The position numbers and the translations under genes are program-made. A stretch of 64,000 bases of DNA from Paratrimastix pyriformis (lineage: Eukaryota > Preaxostyla > Paratrimastigidae), in assembly GCA_027972325.1 (NCBI GenBank), contig JAPMOS010000027.1, positions 372,001 to 436,000 on the forward strand. Direction: 5' to 3'. Positions 57,260-64,000 of the stretch are shown here, in pieces. Below the pieces are notes generated by a model. That model was not told the DNA's origin. It searched no databases and saw nothing but the letters and a program-made list of their open reading frames with translations. Within the stretch, counting starts at the first letter, position 1. Each line of letters begins with the position of its first letter.

Positions 57260-58603
57260 ATGGCAGTCCATTCTTGTAACTTCACTCTTTTTTTGGCGTT
57301 ATTGTTCATTTGTCCATTTTTTGGGCTCGCCTCCGTCAGTATCTCGCCTTCTTCATTCACCATCTCGGTTCTTGGCGGGCACACAAAAGCAACAAATGTA
57401 GTTATCATGAATCCAAGCAGCTCCGCCACGAACGTCGTGGCCGCAATCGATCCACAACCCGAGCCGCGCTACTCGGCGACCATCACCTCCTTCGACTGGA
57501 CTGACATTTCGACCCTTTCTGGGGTTACCTCGTTATCGCTTGGCGACGACTCCTACACAAATATCAATCTCCCTTTCGCGTTCCCCTTCTTTGGGTCCCC
57601 CCAAACCGCCGTGGCTGTCTCCTCCAACGGGTTCCTGACCTTCGACACCACCGGCCAGACGGCCTACTCAAACTCTGCCCTTCCGAAGGGCTCTCATCCC
57701 CACTCGATGATCGCCCTTTGCTGGGTCCGTCATCGTCTCGCCTCCTCTGCCCGTTTTTGCCTGCTGATCCACGCGCTCTGCAATGATGGCTTCCTCTCTG
57801 GGTGGCGCGTGGGCGCACATCCCGCAGATGGACCTGTACCCCAACGAGGCCTCGGCGGCCGTGTACGTGCACGCCACCTCCGACCGGGTCATTGTCCAGT
57901 ACAGCGCCGTGCCCACCTACTCGAACCGGGGCCTCCGGCTCACCATGCAGGCCGTCCTGCGCCCCTCGGGCCGCATCGAGGTGCGCTACCTCTCGGTGCC
58001 CGCTAACTTCTCCAGCGGGACGGCCGGCCTCGAGAACTCCGACGGCTCGTGGGGCCTTGGGGTCCGCCCGCCTCCGCGCCGCCCTCCGATTGGCCCCATC
58101 GCTGATCATCCCCGCCTCTCTGCCCCGCCCCAGTTTTGCTTCAACACGGCCGGCTGCCTGTACTCGCGCCTGGCCGTGGCGTATGATACGCTTGCCGACC
58201 CGGTGCGGCTGGTCCCTGGCGGCCCGTACTCCCTCCCCGCGGGCGGCTCGGTCAGCGCCCAGCTGGTGGCCGACGCGGGCGGCTTCTCGGCGGGCAGCTC
58301 GCACAGTATGACGCTCCGGCTCACCGACTCGGGCGGGGTCTGTGGTGCCCCCACAGCACACGGGGAGGTTTCCATTGGGCATCGGCTTTGCGCGCTTCCT
58401 GGCCCCCCATCCCTTGGGGTTGCCGCTCCTGACCGCCGGCCCCACCTTGTCGCAGGTGGCGACGACGGCCCCCATTACCCTCACCACGCCCGCTTCCCCG
58501 GCGCTGGTGCTGCCCCGAGGCTCCGTCGACCTGGGCTCCATCGTCCTGGGCATCTCGGTCCGTCCGGCTCACTGCCCCCTCCCCCTCCCCCTCCTCCCCT
58601 CTC

Positions 58604-58634
<31 letters not shown>

Positions 58635-60967
58635 ATCCGTTGCACCGCACCGGAAGGGCTCCTCTTCCTCGAGCGCAACCCCACACCCACCCGCCCGATC
58701 TGCCCCGATCTGCTGTCTCCTCGTCCCGCCAGACGACCTTCGCCCTGCCCGTCGGGAACAGCCCCATGGCGACCGACCGGCTGAACGTGACCCAACTCGG
58801 CTGCGGGGGCTGCTCGGCCACATTTTCGGCCTCCGGCCTGCCGCTGAGCCTCCTTCCGGGGGCCCAGGGCTCCCTCCAGGTGACCCTCACCACCCAGGGT
58901 AGCCTGGGGCCCTCCTCGGCGGTGCTCTCGCTGACCCACAACGACCCCCTTCCCCAAGGCAACTCCTCGTCTGTTCATCGCCCCCCTCTGCCGCCGGCGC
59001 CCATATGGAGTGGATCTGGCCTGGCGAGCGTCCCACCATTCCGCTGCTTCCGCTCCTCTGGCCCCCTGCCCGCTCCGCTCCGGTGGGGTGCTCGCAGGGT
59101 GACCGTTCAGTGGGTGCAGACGCCCCCGCCCGTCTTTGAGCTCCACCACGCCACCCTGACGGACGGCCAGCTCGCCGCCACGGGCATCCAGAAGAACCTC
59201 ACCAGCGCCACCATGGTCTGCCCCGCCGACCGCTCCGTCGCTCGTGGAGCGGCTGGGGCTGGTGTGGGCTGGTGCCCCGCTGGCCAACCCGCTGCCGGGG
59301 CTGCGCTCAGCCTTCCCTTTCGCCCCCCTGCCCCCTGGGTGGTCTGGCGGCCCGGCAGATCGCCACCGACGGGGTCCTCATCGCCAACTCGGGTGCGGGC
59401 CCCCTGCGCGTCACGGCAACCTTTGTGCCCGTCTTCGGCACCTCGGCCGCCGCCTCGAACGGGGGCGCGACCCCCGCGGCCGCCGCTCCCTCGGCAGCCG
59501 CAGCGCCCCGCACCGAGGAGCCCGGCGAGTGGAACCCCAGGCGGCTCATTGTCCGCCGGAACATCGACGGCCCCCCGGCCGCTGCCAACAACAAGGCCCA
59601 TCCCGCCGTGGCCGCCTTCTACGACCTCATCGGCGTCGAAAAGGTCCGCCGCTGCCACCCTGCCACTGCCACCCTGCCACTGCCACCCTGCCACTGCCAC
59701 CCTGCCACTGCCACCCTGCCATCACGTTGATCCGCGGCGCCTATCTCGGACCGCCCTCCCCCCGGCTGACGGGCTGACGGCTGGTGGTGGGTGGCTGGGT
59801 GGCTGGCGGGGGCCGTGTCCAGGTGGAGCCTGTGGGCCGCTTCTCCATGGACATTGTCACCCTGGCCGAGGGGCCGTCGGCCGGGATGGCCAGCTACCTC
59901 GGGGCCGCGGCCAACTCGGGGACGCCCTCTGACCGGGCCATGGACCTCTGGGCGCGCATGGTCTGCCGCCTCTCCAACCCAACGCGTGAAGATGTGGCCT
60001 CGTGCCAAGAGGAACCGAAGGATGAGGGGAAAAAGGAGGGCAGGGCAGCAGGGCAGGGCAGGGCAGGGCAGGGCAGGGCAGGGCAGGGCAGGGCAGGGCA
60101 GGGCAGGGCAGGGCAGGGCAGGGCAGGGCAGGGAAAAAGCGAGACCCTCATCCGTCATGCCCTGCCCTGCCCCCATCGAGTCATTTTACATGCCTGCCCA
60201 CCCTCCTTGGCGCACCTAACCGGGTGCTGGTCTCAGGGCGAGGCGCTTGCTTCCAACGAGGAGACCCACCTGCGGGCGATGGCGGCCTCGCTAAAGGAGG
60301 CTGGCGGCATCCGCTACATGGAGCGTGACTACCGCGTCACGGCGAGCCAGTTCATCCCCAACGACCCCCGCTTCGGCGAGCTCTGGGGCCTCCGCAACTC
60401 CGCCCAGGGTCCGCCTCCCCGCCTGCCCCGAGGCGCTGCGCTGCCCCACCGCCACGGCGCGCCCTTCATGAGCCACCACCACCCACCACCACCCACCACC
60501 CACCCACCACCCTACAGAGGGCGCGGATATCTCGGCGACTGAGGCCTGGGAGCTGACGCAAGGGGCGCCCAACGTTCTTGTTGCCGTCATCGACACGGTC
60601 CGCCAGCCGAGCGCCACCGCCCCACCCATAGCCCGAATTACATTGTTCCATCGCCCCCCCCCCCCCCCCCCCCCCCCCCGCCCCATCGCCCGCCCCATCG
60701 CCCGCCCCATCGCCCCCCCCCCCCCTCCCTGCCCCATCGCCCGGATGGCATCGCACGAACCATTCCACCCATTTCGGCTCGCTTCTACCCGGGGCCCCGG
60801 GGCACCTCAGGGCATCGACTACACGCACCCCGACCTGGCGGACAACGTGTGGACCAACCCGGGCGAGATCCCCGGCAACGGCATCGACGATGACGGCAAC
60901 GGGTACGTGGATGACGTGCACGGGTACAACTTCGTCGCCAACACGGGCGACCCCATGGACGACCACA

Positions 60968-60999
<32 letters not shown>

Positions 61000-63674
61000 G
61001 GTCCGCACCCACTGCCCCCACCGGCGCTCAGTGGCTCGCTTTCGTCCCCTGGCCCGCCTCGGCCCCTCCTTGGCCTCCGTTGCCCCGGCCACTGCCCCCC
61101 ACTCGCCCCTCATCCCGTCCCTGCTCCTCCCTGGCCGCGCAGCCGCCTCGAACAACGGGCTTGGCGTGGTCGGAGTGTGCCCCCACTGCAAGCTGATGGC
61201 CCTCAAGTTCCTGGACAGCTCGGGGAGCGGGTCCGACTCGGACGCCATCCGGGCCCTCGACTACGCCCTCCAGATGGGCGCCTCGGTGACCTCCAACAGC
61301 TGGGGCGGCCCCAACTACGTCACGGCGCTGCGGGAGGCCTTCGAGGCGGCCATCGGGGCCGGCATCCCGGCCGTCATCGCGGCCGGCAACGACGGACACA
61401 ACATCGACGTGAGCCCCGCCTACCCGGCCTCGTACCGCCTCGAGGGCAGCATCGTCGTGGCGGCCTCGACCTCGCTCGACGGGATGGCCTCCTTCTCCAA
61501 CTTCGGCACCGGGACCGTCGACCTGGCCGCCCCGGGGGTGGCAATCCTCAGCACCGTCCCCGGCTCCGGTCCGCCCCGAGGCCGCCCCGCCCCGCCCCGC
61601 CCCGCCCGATCAGAGCCTGACCCACGCCTGCCTTCCCCCCACCCACTCCGCATGTCATGCCCCCTCCCCTGTTCATCGCGGTTTTCATCTTCGCGGCACG
61701 TCGTCAGCGTACGGCACGAAGCAGGGGACGTCCATGGCCACCCCCCACGTGACCGGCGTGGTGGGCCTGATGCTGTCCCTCAACCCCATGCTGAGCCCCC
61801 GCCAGGTCCGCAGCCGCCCCGCCGCCGCCGCTTCCCGGGGGAGGGGCCGAGCGGCCTCCGCGCTCCACGGGCACCCGGGCCAATTCGCCTCACCCCTGCC
61901 CGCCCCCCTGGCCCGCCCCGCCCGCCCTGCCCGCCCGGGCCCCAGGTGACGGACATCCTGCGGCGGACGGCGGACCCGCTGCCGGTCTGGTCGGCGCTGG
62001 TCAAGGCGGGCGGTCGCATCAACGCCTTGGCGGCCCTCACCGAAGTGGCCCAGCTGTGGCTCACGGGGGCCCCGACCCTGCCGGCCGGTCTGCTCGCCTC
62101 CCTTCCGCCTCTCCCCACCGATCTCACCCGTCCACCGGGCGGGCGCAGTGATGGAGATCCCCGCCGGCCAGACGGCCGCCCTCAACCTGACCTTCAACGC
62201 CACCGCCGTCAACGCCGGCTCGTACCGGGGTCCGCAAGCCGCCCCAGCCGACCCCGCCTCTTGGCCGGCCTGCTCTGGAGCCCACAACCACCCATCCCAA
62301 CCACCCACCCAACCACCCATCCCAACCACTCCCCCTCCGCAGGGATGCTGGTCATGACGAGCAACGACCCCGCCCACCCCAACCGGACGGTGCCCCTGGG
62401 CCTGACCACCCCCGGCACGGCCATGGCCGCTCTGGGCCAGAGCGCGCTCGCCTTCGGGGCGGCCTTCCTGAACTCCTCGGCGACCCTCAGCCTGACCCTC
62501 ACCAACCGCGGTCCGCCCTGCCTCCCCTCGGCTCCCGGGGATCCGTGCCGCATCTTGGGCGCTCGCCCGCCGACATGCTCCGCCCTCCTGCGCAGGGACG
62601 TGCCCTCTGACGGCCACCTCGATCACCTGCGAGCCCGCGAGCGCCTGCGTGGCCTTTGGGCTGCCCGCCCTGCCCGGGGCCCTGCTGCCCCGCCAGTCGC
62701 GCGTCCTGGCGGTCAGCTTCCGGCCCCCGCAGGCCGTGTCCGTCCTTCTTCCCTCCCCTTCCCGCATCCCCCTTCCCCGCGGCGCCCTTCCCGCACCTCT
62801 CATTCGCCGCCGATCCCATCCCGGATCCGCCGACCCGCCTCATTCATCCACCGGTCTCGCCCGTCTCCGCGCAGCTTGTACAATGCCACCCTCACCATCC
62901 AGTCCGACAGCGTCGGCGGCCCGGTTCGTATGCTCCCCTGCCCGTCCAGGCTTGCCTGCCTTCTTGCTGGTGGTGGGGCGACGCGGCGCATCCCGGGCAC
63001 ATCCCCATCTGGCACACGCACCGGGGGCTGCTTTTCGGGGGCGGCGAGTGCAGGTCGCGGTGGCGCTCGAGGGGATGGGGCTCAGCCTGGCCTTCAGCCC
63101 AGCCGCAGTCCAGGCGGCGGTCCTCTCGGGCCACAGGGTCGACCTCGGCGCCTCCCTCACCAGCGGCTCGCCGGCTCCCGTCTGCTCCTCCCTCCTCCCC
63201 CCCCCCCCCCCCCCCTCCCTCCCCCCGCGCCCCGCCGCTGCCCCGATCCGCTGCGGCACCGTTTTGCGTCAACCCGCCATGCACCGCACGCACACACGCG
63301 GCGTGTTCCCCCAGGCGACTGTGCATCTGACCTCGCTGGCCGTGAGCGCGGCCCAGTTCCTGGAGGGCGGCGGGACCCGCTACGACCCGGCCACTTCGTA
63401 CGCCTGGCGGAACGCCACCGCCGAGCCCGGCTTCGCCGACGGGTGGATCGAGCTGGGCCCCGGGGCCTCCAGCCTGAGCCCGTCGGACGACTCGCACCAC
63501 CCCGTCGAGATCGGGTTCGCCTTCCCCTTCTACGGGCAGCGCTTCACCTCTTGCTACGTCGACTCCAACGGGTCTGCCTCATGCCCTGGCGGTTCCCGGG
63601 TCGTGTGGCACGTGGCACCTTGGCACAGGCGCAGGCCACAGGAAGAGGGAGGAAAGACACCGCAAGAAGTGTAG
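57260..63674 (+). CDS. secreted subtilisin-like (S8) serine protease, multi-domain, probably continuing past the window
   Basis: Signal peptide MAVHSCNFTLFLALLFICPF, then beta-rich domains: LPFAFPFFGSPQTAVAVSSN, GFLTF; WAHIPQMDLYPNEASAAVYV; ASH-like LPRGSVDLGSIVLG. An I9-type propeptide end (IRYMERDYRV) precedes the mature start NDPRFGELWGLRN. The catalytic triad is intact: Asp in VIDT|GIDYTHPDL (split by an intron), His in DDHSHGTHVAGTIAG, Ser in GTSMATPHVTG; the oxyanion Asn is in IAAGNDGHN. Calcium-loop-like GNGIDDDGNGYVDDVHGYNF is common in bacterial S8 enzymes. After the protease, more ASH/beta domains (VMEIPAGQTAALNLTF; GMLVMTSNDPAHPNRTVPLG) and a second IGFAFPFYGQRFTSCYVDSN, matching the first beta domain. 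The reading then leaves the last clear exon near 63574, with no certain stop. Function: extracellular or lysosomal proteolysis (inference). Confidence 0.85.
58606..58633. repeat. poly-C run (subtilisin intron)
   Basis: About 28 uninterrupted C; another poly-C run lies at 60657-60679 in a later intron of the same gene. Confidence 0.88.
60045..60134. repeat. GGGCA pentamer array (subtilisin intron)
   Basis: About seventeen pure copies, purine-rich in the sense direction. Confidence 0.92.
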
Positions 63675-64000
63675 GCACAGTCCACGGGGGAAGCGTAGAG
63701 TCAAGCAGTGTCCACCAGGCCAACATACGCAAACAGCAGCGAACAAGGGTCAGTCAACGGCAAAGCGCTCAGGGAGGAGACAGACGCGTGCACTGGCACT
63801 GGCACCGGCACTGGCACTGGCACTGGCACTGGCACTGGCACTGGCACTGGCACTGGCACTGGTATCGTCTGGGTGTGGTGTGCGGTTGGTTTGCTCGGAT
63901 CCGCCGGTTGCGGCCGCTGTGGCCGTGGGCTTTTCTCATGTGGCGCCTCTTGGCTCCGACTGTCTGGTGGCCTGTGTCACAATCGTGTGCCGTGCTCATC
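63675..64000. other. window end: probable intron or 3' flank with ACTGGC hexamer array
   Basis: Positions 63788-63860 are a nearly pure CACTGG/ACTGGC hexamer array with one CACCGG variant. No exon recognised. Most likely an intron of the subtilisin gene, by analogy with other introns here. Confidence 0.5.

Noticed and set aside
1-64000. Transposons, retroelements, viral relics, tRNA or rRNA genes
   Set aside because: No reverse transcriptase, transposase, integrase or capsid-like frames, no terminal repeats with target duplications, and no tRNA-like cloverleaf was noticed. A tRNAscan and RepeatMasker run would settle this.

Overview
This window is nuclear DNA of a GC-rich, intron-rich, flagellated eukaryotic microbe. 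The evidence is spliced genes throughout, typical eukaryotic machinery (proteasome RPN2/PSMD1, SEC24, copine, PLAA, a HECT ubiquitin ligase, a FAM98 protein), and two axonemal genes (PACRG and DRC11/IQCA1) placed head to head. A membrane protein with a hemerythrin domain and a bacterial-style secreted subtilisin would suit a free-living, perhaps oxygen-poor protist. The sequence alone does not place the species; a metamonad or similar flagellate is only a guess.

Layout: 1-340, possible 3' end of an upstream gene (+). 484-7581, two-TM protein ending in hemerythrin (+). 8034-12071, PSMD1/RPN2 (-). 12247-15370, copine (-). 16510-22309, C2 plus armadillo-like helical-repeat protein (+). 22614-28138, PLAA/Doa1 (-). 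28949-30683, FAM98-like (+). 31015-36380, SEC24 (+). 36736-37562, PACRG (-). About 37650-44345, DRC11/IQCA1 (+). 44694-56102, very large HECT E3 ligase (-). 56211-57032, membrane-anchored thioredoxin-like protein (+). 57260 to about 63674 or beyond, subtilisin-like protease (+, probably continuing past the window). Genes are packed with 90-1,100 bp between them, alternating divergent and convergent. Gene coordinates below are spans that include introns.

Gene functions: three proteins belong to ubiquitin-proteasome work (PSMD1, PLAA, HECT ligase), SEC24 to ER export, PACRG and DRC11 to the flagellum, and two divergent neighbours (copine and C2-armadillo) to calcium/phospholipid binding. This looks like ordinary eukaryotic gene order rather than a functional cluster, except for the PACRG-DRC11 pair and the copine/C2 pair, which share a promoter-like element.

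Most striking is the gene architecture. Introns begin again and again with GTCCGC rather than the usual GTRAGT, and many introns are filled by their own private minisatellite, with a different repeat unit in each. Base composition falls toward AT at gene starts and rises to extreme GC in gene bodies and 3' halves. No transposon, viral relic, tRNA, rRNA or CRISPR was found.
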